Made by a program: the position numbers and the translations under genes
Assembly (NCBI GenBank): GCA_017619795.1
Contig: JAFZRP010000104.1
Location: forward strand, 1-64,000
Reading direction: 5' to 3'
Length of the DNA: 64,000 nt
DNA from: Treponema sp.
GTDB taxonomy: Bacteria; Spirochaetota; Spirochaetia; Treponematales; Treponemataceae
The notes under the pieces: generated by a model
The model's database searches: none
Seen by the model: only the letters and a program-made list of their open reading frames with translations
Told to the model about the DNA's origin: nothing
Shown: positions 1 through 8,906 of the stretch, in pieces
Numbering within the stretch: position 1 is the first letter of the stretch
Layout of the letters: the number at the start of each line of letters is the position of its first letter

Positions 1-37
1 AATATATAAATATAAATGATATTAAAGGAGTTGTAAT

Positions 38-358
38 ATGGTATTTACAACAGGTTCTGCGTTACTTGATGCAGTAGTTCTTTCAGTAGTTTCTCGCGAA
101 GGAACCTACGGCTACAAAATTACGCAGGATGTCCGAAATGTTGTGGAAGTTTCAGAAAGTACGCTTTATCCCGTCTTAAGGCGCCTACAAAAGGACGGAT
201 ATCTTGAAACGTACGATATGGAATTTCAGGGAAGAAACCGCCGTTACTATAAAATTACATCCAACGGAATGATTCTTTTGGATAATTATAGAAGGGAATG
301 GATTTCTTATAGAAACAATCTAGACTTAATACTTTTAGGAGAAGGGAAAAATGACTAG
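38..358 (+). CDS. PadR family transcriptional regulator
   Basis: A 106-residue protein that is almost entirely one winged-helix DNA-binding domain of the PadR type. The N-terminal YGYKITQDV helix and the LYPVLRRLQKDGYLE recognition-helix/wing segment are the family hallmarks; the C-terminal helix for dimerisation is short, as in the compact PadR-s2 class. The ATG is preceded by AAAGGAG. Its stop overlaps the next gene by 8 bases, so the two are translationally coupled. PadR proteins with this neighbour usually repress their own operon and sense membrane-active compounds, but the ligand here is unknown. The family call is firm; the target operon is inferred from context. Confidence 0.92.
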   Translation: MVFTTGSALLDAVVLSVVSREGTYGYKITQDVRNVVEVSESTLYPVLRRLQKDGYLETYDMEFQGRNRRYYKITSNGMILLDNYRREWISYRNNLDLILLGEGKND

Positions 359-1301
359 AGAAGAGTACATGAAAGCATTGAAGAATAACATTCAATCGCT
401 TACGGTTGACGAGCAGAATGAAGCTTTGCAGTATTACGAAGATTATTTTGATGAAGCTAATGATGACCAGAAGGTTATGAACGAGCTTGGAACACCGGAA
501 GAAGTTGCTTCTACTATAATAGAAAAATTTGCAAATGCACTTGTTGAAGCAGACAAGGACGCTAAAAAGGATAAGGATGACAATTCTGATTCTGGAAAGA
601 GCAGTGGAGCAGAAACAAGTAGTGAACGCAGCGATGCAATGTATTTCGAGTTTGCCAAATCAGATGTAAAGAGCCTTGAGTTCCAGTTTGGAGCAGCTGA
701 CGTTGTAGTTGTTTCCGGCGATAAGTATTCCGTAGAGACACGCGGTATTTTAAGAGATAATTTCCTCTGCCGTGTTGATTCAGAAGGAACTCTTGTTGTG
801 AAGAACCTTAAAAAGCTGAACGGACTTAATTTCTGGAATCACGAGAAGGTAACCCGAATTGTTCCAAGAATCTTAATTACAGTTCCAGAGAAAGCAACCG
901 TAAAGAAATGCAAAATCTTAATAGGAGCCGGTAATTTTAGAACAAAGGATGTCTTCATTGAATGTGAGAAAGGTAGATTTGAGGTAGAAGCCGGAAGTCT
1001 TATCCTGAAAAACATTCACGGAAACAATGTAAACATCAGATGCGGAATGGGTAACATTAAAGTAGAAGGTGTTTTGAAGGGACGTTCTGATATTGACTGC
1101 GGAATGGGTTCTATAAAGCTTGATCTGCAGGGAGACGCAAAAGAGTGCTCTTACGATGTAAAGGTTGGTCTTGGTGAGTTTAAGTTCAACGATGAAAAAT
1201 ACAGCGGTGTTTGCCAGAAGTTTGCAGAAAACAAAAAAGACAATCATTTTTCTGTAAACTGCGGAATGGGAAGTGTAAATATTGCACTTCATAGATTCTA
1301 A
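351..1301 (+). CDS. HAAS (DUF1700) plus DUF4097 beta-helix-like protein
   Basis: 316 residues in two parts. Residues 1-60 form an alpha-helical HAAS/DUF1700 domain (TREEYMKAL start, ELGTPEEVASTIIEKF end), which normally partners PadR regulators. A charged Lys/Asp/Ser linker (about 70-95) leads to a DUF4097-like beta-rich repeat domain (about 100-316) with recurring CGMG-(S/N)-(I/V) turns near residues 233, 249 and 306. No transmembrane helix or signal peptide is evident, so it may stay cytoplasmic or peripheral at the membrane. It overlaps the PadR gene and precedes a PspC gene. This trio is a common envelope-stress arrangement; molecular function is unknown. Confidence 0.85.
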   Translation: MTREEYMKALKNNIQSLTVDEQNEALQYYEDYFDEANDDQKVMNELGTPEEVASTIIEKFANALVEADKDAKKDKDDNSDSGKSSGAETSSERSDAMYFEFAKSDVKSLEFQFGAADVVVVSGDKYSVETRGILRDNFLCRVDSEGTLVVKNLKKLNGLNFWNHEKVTRIVPRILITVPEKATVKKCKILIGAGNFRTKDVFIECEKGRFEVEAGSLILKNIHGNNVNIRCGMGNIKVEGVLKGRSDIDCGMGSIKLDLQGDAKECSYDVKVGLGEFKFNDEKYSGVCQKFAENKKDNHFSVNCGMGSVNIALHRF

Positions 1302-1336
1302 TTAAAGACTAAATAATTCAAAGACAGGAGATACAG

Positions 1337-1666
1337 ATGAAAAAACTTAGAAAATCAAATAAGAAAATGCTTTTTGGTGTATGTGGTGGCGTTGCAGAAT
1401 ATTTTAAGATTGATCCTACAATCGTAAGAATCTGCGTTTGTCTGGTTGCTCTTTTTAAGGGAGTAGGTGTTGTTCTTTATCTTATTGCTGCTCTTGTTAT
1501 GCCGGAATCAGATCTTGCTTCTGATGATGATGTAGAAAATATGAAGAGTGCAAATATCGATTCTGATGATGCACGCAGTTCAGACAGCTCAAGCTCTTCA
1601 AGCTCTGGTCAGGAAGGAAAGGCTCCTCATTCAGATGATGAGTTCAACAAGTTCTTCAAAAAATAA
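1337..1666 (+). CDS. PspC domain membrane protein
   Basis: A 109-residue protein with an N-terminal PspC domain: the KKLRKSNKKMLFGVCGGVAEYF start is the classic motif, followed by DPTIVRICVCLVALF and a hydrophobic helix around residues 36-57. The last 45 residues are Ser/Asp-rich and probably disordered (runs of SSDSSSSSSSG). The ribosome binding site ACAGGAG lies just before the ATG. PspC proteins sit in the cytoplasmic membrane and take part in phage-shock or envelope-stress responses. Third gene of the PadR operon. No convincing terminator follows it. Confidence 0.9.
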   Translation: MKKLRKSNKKMLFGVCGGVAEYFKIDPTIVRICVCLVALFKGVGVVLYLIAALVMPESDLASDDDVENMKSANIDSDDARSSDSSSSSSSGQEGKAPHSDDEFNKFFKK

Positions 1667-1803
1667 ATTCTGAAGGTGTTTGGAAAAGGCTAAAAAAGCA
1701 CTTAATAGTTGCTTAAAAAAAGCTAAAAAATTGAAAAAAGTTATCATAAAAATGTAAATTTTTATAAATGTGCCGTTTTTCCTATTTAATAAATATTTAC
1801 TTA

Positions 1804-1812
1804 TGATATAAT
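1804..1812 (+). promoter_or_regulatory. Extended -10 promoter TGATATAAT
   Basis: TG at 1804-1805, one base, then a perfect TATAAT at 1807-1812, only nine bases before the ATG at 1822. The -35 region is poor, as expected for an extended -10 promoter. The predicted transcript starts about three bases before the start codon, and no Shine-Dalgarno sequence is present. Confidence 0.6.
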
Positions 1813-1821
1813 AGTAACATT

Positions 1822-4800
1822 ATGGTAGGAATAAAGATTAACAAGACCTTGCGAAACTTTTTGATTGCCATTGCTGCAATTATATTAGTTTTTGCAATTT
1901 CAAGTCTTTTACCTGAAAAAGACTTTCACGAAAAGTATGATAATGTTGATTTTTCTTCACTGAAAGGATCCGTAAGTACAACAAAAAGCTACAGCGAATA
2001 TCTTTCAGAACATCCGAATGCAAAAAGTTCTAGAAGTACTGTAAACCTAAACATTTTTGCTTACGATAGAGAAAAATCAAATGGCGTTCATACCGAGAAT
2101 GGCTATAAGGGTAAAGATGTGGTGATTACCGATGAGGATTCAACGGTAACTTGGAGTTTTGACGTTCCTGAAGCCGGATACTACAATATTTTATTAGAGT
2201 ATATTGGAGTTCCATCTAGAAACGTCACTATGGAGCGCTCATTAAAAATCAATGGTGCTAATCCATTTTCTGGAGCTGAAAACCTTTCGTTCTACAGACT
2301 TTGGAAAGATGGTGGTGAGGTAAAAAAAGATAATCGTAACAACGATATTCGACCTTCACAGGTAGAAATCTTTGATTACCAGACAGCTTATTTTAAGAAT
2401 GATTTAGGTTATGAGGTAGAACCTTATCGTTTTTATTTTGATGCTGGCTTAAATTCCATCACCCTTACTGCAACGAATGAGCCGATGGCAATAAGCAAAC
2501 TTGCTCTCGTTCCGGTTATCACTTACGATACCTACGAGCAGTATCTTGCAAAAATGCCTTCTAAACCAGACAGCTATCAGGGTAAGCCTGAAGCCGTAAA
2601 GATTCAGGGTGAAAAATCTGTTGTTCGTTCAGATCCTTCTTTGTTTGCCCGCTATGACCGCTCTTCTGCAACAACCGAACCTTACAGCGTAAAAAATACA
2701 ATCCTGAACTATACAGGCGGCGATTCTTGGAAAGCTCCTGGACAGTGGATTGAATGGGACATGGAAATCCCTGAAAACGGCTGGTATACAATATCAATTA
2801 AGGCAAGACAGCTTTATCAGCGCGGTTACATTGCCTGCCGTTCAGTATATATAGATGGTGAGATTCCAATTGAGGACTTGAAGAATGTTGGCTTTGCTTA
2901 CAGTACAGACTGGAAGCTTCAGACACTTTCCGATTCAGATAAAAAACCATTCAAGTTCTATCTTACAAAGGGAACTCACAAAATCCGTCTTGAAGTAACC
3001 CTTGGAGAAATCGGAACAATCATTAACGAGCTCCAGGACAGTATCTTCAGACTTAATCAGATTTACCGAACAATTCTTGTTCTTACAGGTACATATCCTG
3101 ATCAGTTCCGAGATTACGAAATCGATAAAGTTTATCCGGCAGAAGTTGAATCAATGTATATTGAAAGCTGCCGTCTTTATAAGCTTATAGACCAGTTCGT
3201 AGCAATCACTGGTGAAAAATCAGATAAGATTGCTCCGGCAGAAACACTTGCAATTCAGCTTGAACAGTTCTATAAACGTCCTGACAAAATCACAAGAGCC
3301 TTTGCTAATTTTAAGGACAACATTACATCTCTTGGTTCTTCACTTCTTACAATGACAGAATCTAAGCTTGATGTTGATTACATTCTTGTTCAGGGTGCTA
3401 ACGATAAGATTAAGCCTGTAAGAGCCGGCTTTATTAAGAACATGAAGCACGAAATTGTATCTTTCTTTACATCATTCTTTGTAGACTCTGCAAGTCTTGG
3501 TGATGTTTACGATAAAGATGCAGATCACCTTATCGAAGTATGGATCGTAACTGGTCGTGATCAGAGCCAGATTCTTAAGAATATGGTTGACGATTCCTTT
3601 ACACCTAATTCAGACATAAAGGTAAACGTTAAGCTTATCAACCAGAACTCACTTCTTAATGCCGTAGTTGCCGGAAACGGACCTGATGTTGTAATTTCAA
3701 TTTATTCATCAGCTCCTGTAGATTATGCTTTGCGTAATGCAGACGTAAACCTTATGCGTTTCCCAGACTGCGAAGAAGTTCTCAGCTGGTTCAAGCCAAG
3801 TGCTTATGTTCCTTATCAGTATGATGGTGGTCTTTACGCTCTTCCTGAAACAGAATCCTTCAACCTTCTTTTCTACAGAAAAGATATTCTTGAACAGCTT
3901 GAGCTTGAAGTTCCTGAAACCTGGGAAGACTTGATTGAGATTCTTCCTACATTGCAGGGTAACAACCTTACAGTTGGTATTCCTTATCCAAACATCATTA
4001 CTCCTGATCTTTCAACCTTCTACTCAATGCTTTACCAGAATGGTGGACAGGTTTACAACGATAAGGGTATGAAGACAGTTATAGACAGCGAGGAAGGCGT
4101 TGCAGCCTTTAAGGTTTATACAAGCCTCTTCAACAGCTATGGTCTCCCTGTAGTTTACGACTTCATGAGCCGTTTCCGTACAGGTGAAATGCCGCTTGGT
4201 GTTGCTAACTATTCTACTTACAACACTCTCGTTGTTGGTGCTCCTGAAATCCGTGGTCTCTGGGACTTTACATATATTCTTGGTACAGAAAAAGAAGACG
4301 GAACAATTGACCGTTCTAATATCGCCGGTACAGTTTGTACTATGATGATTAAGAAGGGTATGAACCTTGATGACCTTGATCTGTCAAATACAAGAGAGCT
4401 TGTTTACAGTGCTTATAACGGAAAGGCATTTGAAAAAGGTGCCGTTCTTGGTGTTGATGAAAAGACCTGGAATACTGTAATGAAGAATGAAACTCGTATT
4501 CAGGATTCATGGAAGTTTATGAAGTGGTGGGCATCTACAGAAACACAGGTTCGCTTCGGACGAGAAATGGAAGCCGTACTTGGTGCATCTGCCCGTTACG
4601 CAACAGCTAACGTTGAAGCTCTTAAGCAGCTTTCATGGAAAACAGCTCAGATTGAAGTTCTTGAAAAATCTCTTGACGAGACAATTGGTGTTCCTGAGGT
4701 TCCAGGTAGCTACTATACTCCACGTCACGTAGTTAACGGTACACGAAAGGTAATCAACGAGAAAGATGATGCGAGAGAGACGCTTATTGATTATGCTCGC

Positions 4801-4860
4801 AAGATTAACGAAGAGTTGAAGCGTAAGCGTCAGGAATTCAACTTGCCTGTTGAAGATTAA
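1822..4860 (+). CDS. Membrane-tethered solute-binding protein with two N-terminal beta-sandwich modules
   Basis: A 1,012-residue protein, more than twice the usual size of a family 1 sugar-binding protein. Residues 10-28 form one hydrophobic helix without a lipobox cysteine, so it is probably an uncleaved anchor. Residues about 50-225 and 250-395 look like two carbohydrate-binding-type beta-sandwiches (VTWSFDVPEAGYYNILLEY and IEWDMEIPENGWYTISIKA are matching core strands). A helical spacer (395-565) follows. Residues about 570-1000 are a family 1 extracellular solute-binding domain (GNGPDVVISIYSSAP, then PETWEDLIEILPTLQGNN). It heads the island and is followed after ten bases by its likely permeases. 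Role inferred: capture of a glycan at the membrane for import. Substrate unknown. Confidence 0.85.
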   Translation: MVGIKINKTLRNFLIAIAAIILVFAISSLLPEKDFHEKYDNVDFSSLKGSVSTTKSYSEYLSEHPNAKSSRSTVNLNIFAYDREKSNGVHTENGYKGKDVVITDEDSTVTWSFDVPEAGYYNILLEYIGVPSRNVTMERSLKINGANPFSGAENLSFYRLWKDGGEVKKDNRNNDIRPSQVEIFDYQTAYFKNDLGYEVEPYRFYFDAGLNSITLTATNEPMAISKLALVPVITYDTYEQYLAKMPSKPDSYQGKPEAVKIQGEKSVVRSDPSLFARYDRSSATTEPYSVKNTILNYTGGDSWKAPGQWIEWDMEIPENGWYTISIKARQLYQRGYIACRSVYIDGEIPIEDLKNVGFAYSTDWKLQTLSDSDKKPFKFYLTKGTHKIRLEVTLGEIGTIINELQDSIFRLNQIYRTILVLTGTYPDQFRDYEIDKVYPAEVESMYIESCRLYKLIDQFVAITGEKSDKIAPAETLAIQLEQFYKRPDKITRAFANFKDNITSLGSSLLTMTESKLDVDYILVQGANDKIKPVRAGFIKNMKHEIVSFFTSFFVDSASLGDVYDKDADHLIEVWIVTGRDQSQILKNMVDDSFTPNSDIKVNVKLINQNSLLNAVVAGNGPDVVISIYSSAPVDYALRNADVNLMRFPDCEEVLSWFKPSAYVPYQYDGGLYALPETESFNLLFYRKDILEQLELEVPETWEDLIEILPTLQGNNLTVGIPYPNIITPDLSTFYSMLYQNGGQVYNDKGMKTVIDSEEGVAAFKVYTSLFNSYGLPVVYDFMSRFRTGEMPLGVANYSTYNTLVVGAPEIRGLWDFTYILGTEKEDGTIDRSNIAGTVCTMMIKKGMNLDDLDLSNTRELVYSAYNGKAFEKGAVLGVDEKTWNTVMKNETRIQDSWKFMKWWASTETQVRFGREMEAVLGASARYATANVEALKQLSWKTAQIEVLEKSLDETIGVPEVPGSYYTPRHVVNGTRKVINEKDDARETLIDYARKINEELKRKRQEFNLPVED

Positions 4861-4870
4861 GGAGAATATT

Positions 4871-5809
4871 ATGAGCGGAAAATGGTCAAAATATTTTAAT
4901 AAAAAACAGACTCAGTTATCGGAAACAATACACAGAGCTAAGATAATGAAGGTTTGCTATGCATTCCTTTTACCTTACGCAGTTTTGTTTCTGACATTCA
5001 ATGTTCTTCCAATGATAAACTCAATTTACTACGGTTTTACAAACTTTAATATTTTGGAAAAGCCTGAGTTTATCGGCGTTAGAAACTATATAAATCTTTT
5101 TCTGCAGGATGAAGTTTTTGCAATTGCCGTAAAGAACACCTTCTTTATTGCGATTATTACTGGTCCTGTAGGCTATATCATGGCATTCCTGTTTGCCTGG
5201 CTCATCAATGAGCTTCCAAAATGGGTAAGAACACTCGTAGTATTCTTCTTCTATGCTCCTTCAATTGCGGGTTCTGCTTATCTTATTTTCAAAGAGATTT
5301 TCAACGATGACCAGTACGGTTGGGTAAACCAGTGGCTTATTAAAACTGGTATTGTTTCTCAGCCGGTAATGTTCCTTACAAACCCACAGAATGTAATGAA
5401 GGTAATTATCCCTGTAATCCTCTGGATGTCTCTGGGTGCAGGCTTCCTTTCCTTCGTTGCTGGTCTTAAGGGTATTGATCAGGCACAGTACGAAGCAGGT
5501 TATATCGATGGTATTCAGAACCGCTGGCAGGAATTGTGGTACATCACTCTTCCTAATATGAAGCCAATGCTTCTTTTCGGAGCAGTTATGTCTATTACAA
5601 GTGCCTTCAACGTTTGTGACGTTCCAATGGCTCTGGCAGGTTATCCTTCTACAGACTATTGTGTACGAACAGTTGTTACTCACTTGTTCGACTACGGTTT
5701 CACCCGATTCGAAATGGGTTATGCATCTGCAATTGCAACCATATTGTTTATTACAATGATTCTTTGTAATAAAGTAATTCAGGCTCTCTTAAGCAGAGTT
5801 GGTCACTAA
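4871..5809 (+). CDS. Sugar ABC transporter permease (first pair, MalF/UgpA-like)
   Basis: 312 residues, six predicted membrane helices, starting with the typical FLLPYAVLFLTFNVLPMINSIYYGF segment near residue 34. The cytoplasmic EAA loop that docks the ATPase reads EAGYIDGIQNRWQELWYITLP. The ATG at 4871 is chosen over an upstream TTG because AAGGAG lies at 4859-4864. Family knowledge: such permeases pair with a second, MalG-like subunit, here the next gene. The transport direction and substrate class (di- or oligosaccharide) are inferred from family and neighbours. Confidence 0.92.
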   Translation: MSGKWSKYFNKKQTQLSETIHRAKIMKVCYAFLLPYAVLFLTFNVLPMINSIYYGFTNFNILEKPEFIGVRNYINLFLQDEVFAIAVKNTFFIAIITGPVGYIMAFLFAWLINELPKWVRTLVVFFFYAPSIAGSAYLIFKEIFNDDQYGWVNQWLIKTGIVSQPVMFLTNPQNVMKVIIPVILWMSLGAGFLSFVAGLKGIDQAQYEAGYIDGIQNRWQELWYITLPNMKPMLLFGAVMSITSAFNVCDVPMALAGYPSTDYCVRTVVTHLFDYGFTRFEMGYASAIATILFITMILCNKVIQALLSRVGH

Positions 5810-5823
5810 TTGGAGGTATTGAA

Positions 5824-6726
5824 ATGAGTAGAAAAAATAAATATCTTCAGGAAGGACCTGTAATTCATCACTATAAACACAGAAGAAAACCAAACCGCTC
5901 TATTGGCGGCGACGTTGGAATCTATATCTTCTTAGGTTTATGTTCAATGTTGATGATATTTCCGCTTGTATTCTCAATTTCAAGCTCTCTGAAACCTCTC
6001 GATGAACTTCTTAAGAGACCTCCTACAATTTTCCCTAGGAATCCTACCTTCAGAAACTATACCGATTTGTTCGTAACCTTGAGCCAGTCTCAGTGGGTTC
6101 CGTTCACTCGTTATATATTTAATACAATTTTCGTAACTCTTGCAGGAACACTTGGTCATGTAATTATTGCTTCCATGGCAGCTTACGTACTTGCTAAGTA
6201 CAATTTCCCTGGTGGAAACCTGTTCTTTAGAATTGCAGTTGTTGCTTTGATGTTCAGCGGTTACGTAACTGGTATTCCTAACTATTTAATTATGTGTAAG
6301 CTTCATATTGTAGATACGTACTGGGCTCTTATCCTACCGGCCATAGGCGGATCTCTTGGATTGTTCCTTATGAAGCAGTTTATGGAAGGCTTCCCAATGT
6401 CGCTTATTGAAGCGGCTAAGATTGACGGTGCACACGAGTTCACTATCTTCTGGAAGCTCGTAATGCCTAACGTACGCCCTGCATGGCTTACAATTTCTAT
6501 CTTCTCTATAAACGGTTTGTGGAATAATCCTCAGACAACTTACATTTATACAGAAGCAAAGAAAATGCTCCGCTATGCTTTGGATCAGATTCAGCTTGGT
6601 GGTATTGCCCGAATGGGTCAGTCACAGGCTGTAATCGTATTTACAATGACTGTACCAATTGTCTTCTTTATCTTCTCTCAGAGTCAGATTATGGAGACTA
6701 TGGCTTCTTCAGGCTTGAAGGATTAA
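5824..6726 (+). CDS. Carbohydrate ABC transporter permease (first pair, MalG/UgpE-like)
   Basis: 300 residues, six predicted helices. The EAA loop EAAKIDGAHEFTIFWKLVMP is complete, and the helix before it (GLFLMKQFMEGFPMSLIEAA) is typical of MalG-like subunits. The N-terminal 35 residues are basic and cytoplasmic. A GGAGG-type ribosome binding site lies seven bases before the ATG. It should form a heterodimer with the preceding permease. No ATP-binding subunit is found anywhere in the island, so a shared MsmX/UgpC-like ATPase encoded elsewhere is inferred. Confidence 0.92.
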   Translation: MSRKNKYLQEGPVIHHYKHRRKPNRSIGGDVGIYIFLGLCSMLMIFPLVFSISSSLKPLDELLKRPPTIFPRNPTFRNYTDLFVTLSQSQWVPFTRYIFNTIFVTLAGTLGHVIIASMAAYVLAKYNFPGGNLFFRIAVVALMFSGYVTGIPNYLIMCKLHIVDTYWALILPAIGGSLGLFLMKQFMEGFPMSLIEAAKIDGAHEFTIFWKLVMPNVRPAWLTISIFSINGLWNNPQTTYIYTEAKKMLRYALDQIQLGGIARMGQSQAVIVFTMTVPIVFFIFSQSQIMETMASSGLKD

Positions 6727-6740
6727 CGGTGGTGAGAATT

Positions 6741-8216
6741 ATGAATATGAAAAGAATTACATTAACTTTAATTTGTATGCTCTCACTTTGTGCCGGTCTT
6801 TTTGCTAAAGGAGATACATACATTTACGATTATTGGGGCGAAATTGAACGCTCTCCGGATGTATATAGAGTTTCTACTGTTTTGTATGCAGATGACCTTA
6901 ATCTTGATGTAGGCTTAAAGGGACCTACAGGTCTGTTTGCAATCGACAATTTAATCTATATAGCAGATACCGAAAACGACAGAATTATTGAGCTCGTTTA
7001 CACAGAAAACAAAACAGTTTACCTTAAACGAGTAATTGACAGATTCTATTCAAACGGTGAAGTTCTGGAAACACTTAAAGGTCCAATGGATGTTTTTGTA
7101 AACAAGGAAGACGGAACTTTCTTTATAGCAGATACAGGTAATGGTCGTGTAGTAAAACTTGATTCTGAATTGAATTATATAATGAGCTTTACAGAACCAG
7201 ATGATCCTAACTACGAAAAAGGAAAGGTTTTCTTCCCTCAGAAGGTTGTAGCAGATTCAAAAGGACGTGTTTATGTTCTTGCAAAGAACGTAAATAAAGG
7301 TTTCTTGAAATATGAATATGACGGAACCTTCCAGGGCTTCTATGGTGCAAGCGAAGTAACTTATGACTTCTCAACTTATGTTTGGAAAAAGTTCTTCTCA
7401 ACAAGAGCTCAGCGTGCACAGATGGAATCCTTTGTTCCTACAGAATATTCAAATGCTTACATCGATAATGAAGGCTTTATTTACAGTGTACTTAAAACCT
7501 TCAACCAGTGGGATCTTCGTTCAGACAAGGCTAAACCAATCCGCCGTCTGAATGCACTTGGAAATGATATCCTTGTAAAGAATGCTGAATATCCTCCAAT
7601 CGGAGACCTTGAGTGGAGTAGAGCAGCCGGTATTTCTGATCCGTCACATTTTACTGATGTTACAGTTCTCGATAATGAGGTCTACATTGTTTGTGATGAG
7701 TCACGTGGTCGTATCTTCGGCTACAACAATCAGGGATATCTGCTTTTTGCCTTCGGTAATAAAGGTAACATTGACGGTTATTTCCGTTCTCCAACTGCAA
7801 TCGAACACATTGGCAAAGACCTTATTATTCTTGACCTTATGAATGCTTCTCTTACTGTATTCACTCCTACCGAATACGGTGAGCTTATTTATGAGGCTCT
7901 TGAGCTTTATGCAGTCGGCGATTATGACGGTTCAGCAGAAAAATGGTATAAGGTTCTTGAGAAAAACGGTAACTACGATCTTGCTTACATTGGACTTGGA
8001 AAATCCTGCTTCAGACAGAACAAGTTTAAGGAATCAATGGATTATTTCCGTCTTAAGAGAGACAAGAAAAATTACTCTAAAGCATATCAGTACTATCGAA
8101 AAGAGTGGGTTGAAAAGAATATCGGCTGGGTATTTGCTTTTATTCTGGCAATCATCTTCATACCTCTCATTGTTAAGATTTGTAGAAAAATTGCCTGGGA
8201 GATGAAAACGTTATGA
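6741..8216 (+). CDS. Secreted NHL-repeat/TPR protein with C-terminal membrane anchor
   Basis: About 491 residues. An N-terminal signal sequence (MKRITLTLICMLSLCAGLFA) leads to an NHL-type beta-propeller: repeated GP-x-(G/D)-(L/V)-F units with IYIADTENDRIIEL and FFIADTGNGRVVKL near residues 75 and 130, and later blades to about 375. One or two TPR-like helical hairpins follow (ALELYAVGDYDGSAEKWYKVL, YIGLGKSCFRQNKFKESMDYF). A final hydrophobic helix near 460-480 is followed by a basic tail, placing the propeller outside the cytoplasm. The start at 6741 is preferred to a GTG at 6729 because GGTGAG precedes it. It overlaps the next gene by four bases (ATGA). Function unknown; a scaffold role in the transporter is plausible. 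Confidence 0.8.
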   Translation: MNMKRITLTLICMLSLCAGLFAKGDTYIYDYWGEIERSPDVYRVSTVLYADDLNLDVGLKGPTGLFAIDNLIYIADTENDRIIELVYTENKTVYLKRVIDRFYSNGEVLETLKGPMDVFVNKEDGTFFIADTGNGRVVKLDSELNYIMSFTEPDDPNYEKGKVFFPQKVVADSKGRVYVLAKNVNKGFLKYEYDGTFQGFYGASEVTYDFSTYVWKKFFSTRAQRAQMESFVPTEYSNAYIDNEGFIYSVLKTFNQWDLRSDKAKPIRRLNALGNDILVKNAEYPPIGDLEWSRAAGISDPSHFTDVTVLDNEVYIVCDESRGRIFGYNNQGYLLFAFGNKGNIDGYFRSPTAIEHIGKDLIILDLMNASLTVFTPTEYGELIYEALELYAVGDYDGSAEKWYKVLEKNGNYDLAYIGLGKSCFRQNKFKESMDYFRLKRDKKNYSKAYQYYRKEWVEKNIGWVFAFILAIIFIPLIVKICRKIAWEMKTL

Positions 8217-8890
8217 GTTATATATCACGAAGAATAAAGAAATTATTCAAAAAAGAAACGTACAGACACTTTTTTGAAACACTTCGCTACAGCTTGTATG
8301 TAATTACCCATCCGGCAGACGGCTTCTGGGATTTAATCCATGCAAAGCGAGGTTCTTATGCTGCAGCTAACTTTATGGTTATTCTTACGCTGCTTACACA
8401 TATCTGGAAGCTCAGATACACAAGCTTCCTGTTTAACAACAGGAACTGGGAAAAGGTAAACATCTTCATGGAGATGGCTACAATTCTTCTTCCTCTTGCA
8501 ATTTTCTGTATCTGCAACTGGGGTGTAACAACTCTGTTTGATGGAAAGGGTAGACTTGGACAGATTTACATGGGAACAGCTTATGCTCTTACTCCTTATC
8601 CGCTCATCCAGATTCCAATCATCTTCCTGAGTAACTTTGTTACAATAGAAGAAGGCACTTTCTATACGGTATTCAGTAATATCTCTCTTATATGGTGTGC
8701 CTGTCTTATATTTATGGCGATGATGATGATTCATCAATATGGTTTTGCTAAAACACTGCTTTTTACGGTATTCACTTTATTTGGGATGCTCGTATTTATC
8801 TTTATCATGCTTCTGTTCTTCAGTATGATTTCGCAGGGTGTAGCATATTTCGTATCTCTCGCACGAGAAATTATGTTCAGGTTGAACTGA
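8213..8890 (+). CDS. Yip1-like multi-pass membrane protein
   Basis: 225 residues with an amphipathic N-terminus (KKLFKKETYRHFFETLRYSLYVITHPADGFWDL region), then about five membrane helices. The HPADGFWDL segment and the central ICNWGVTTLFDGKGRLGQIYMGTAYALTPY stretch match the bacterial Yip1 family, in which a short Gly-rich loop lies between helices. The gene is coupled to the NHL gene through an ATGA overlap. In eukaryotes Yip1 proteins act in membrane trafficking; the bacterial members have no settled role. Recurrence beside permease genes suggests a role in assembling the transporter, which is inference. Confidence 0.78.
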   Translation: MSYISRRIKKLFKKETYRHFFETLRYSLYVITHPADGFWDLIHAKRGSYAAANFMVILTLLTHIWKLRYTSFLFNNRNWEKVNIFMEMATILLPLAIFCICNWGVTTLFDGKGRLGQIYMGTAYALTPYPLIQIPIIFLSNFVTIEEGTFYTVFSNISLIWCACLIFMAMMMIHQYGFAKTLLFTVFTLFGMLVFIFIMLLFFSMISQGVAYFVSLAREIMFRLN

Positions 8891-8906
8891 CGGGAGGACG
8901 GCTATA

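Noticed and set aside
1681-1760. A-rich segment with AAGC/GCTT hairpin after the PspC gene as a terminator
   Set aside because: The stem has only four pairs and no T-run follows on the + strand.
4850-4870. TTG start for the first permease
   Set aside because: The AAGGAG site at 4859-4864 lies inside this extension and points to the ATG at 4871.
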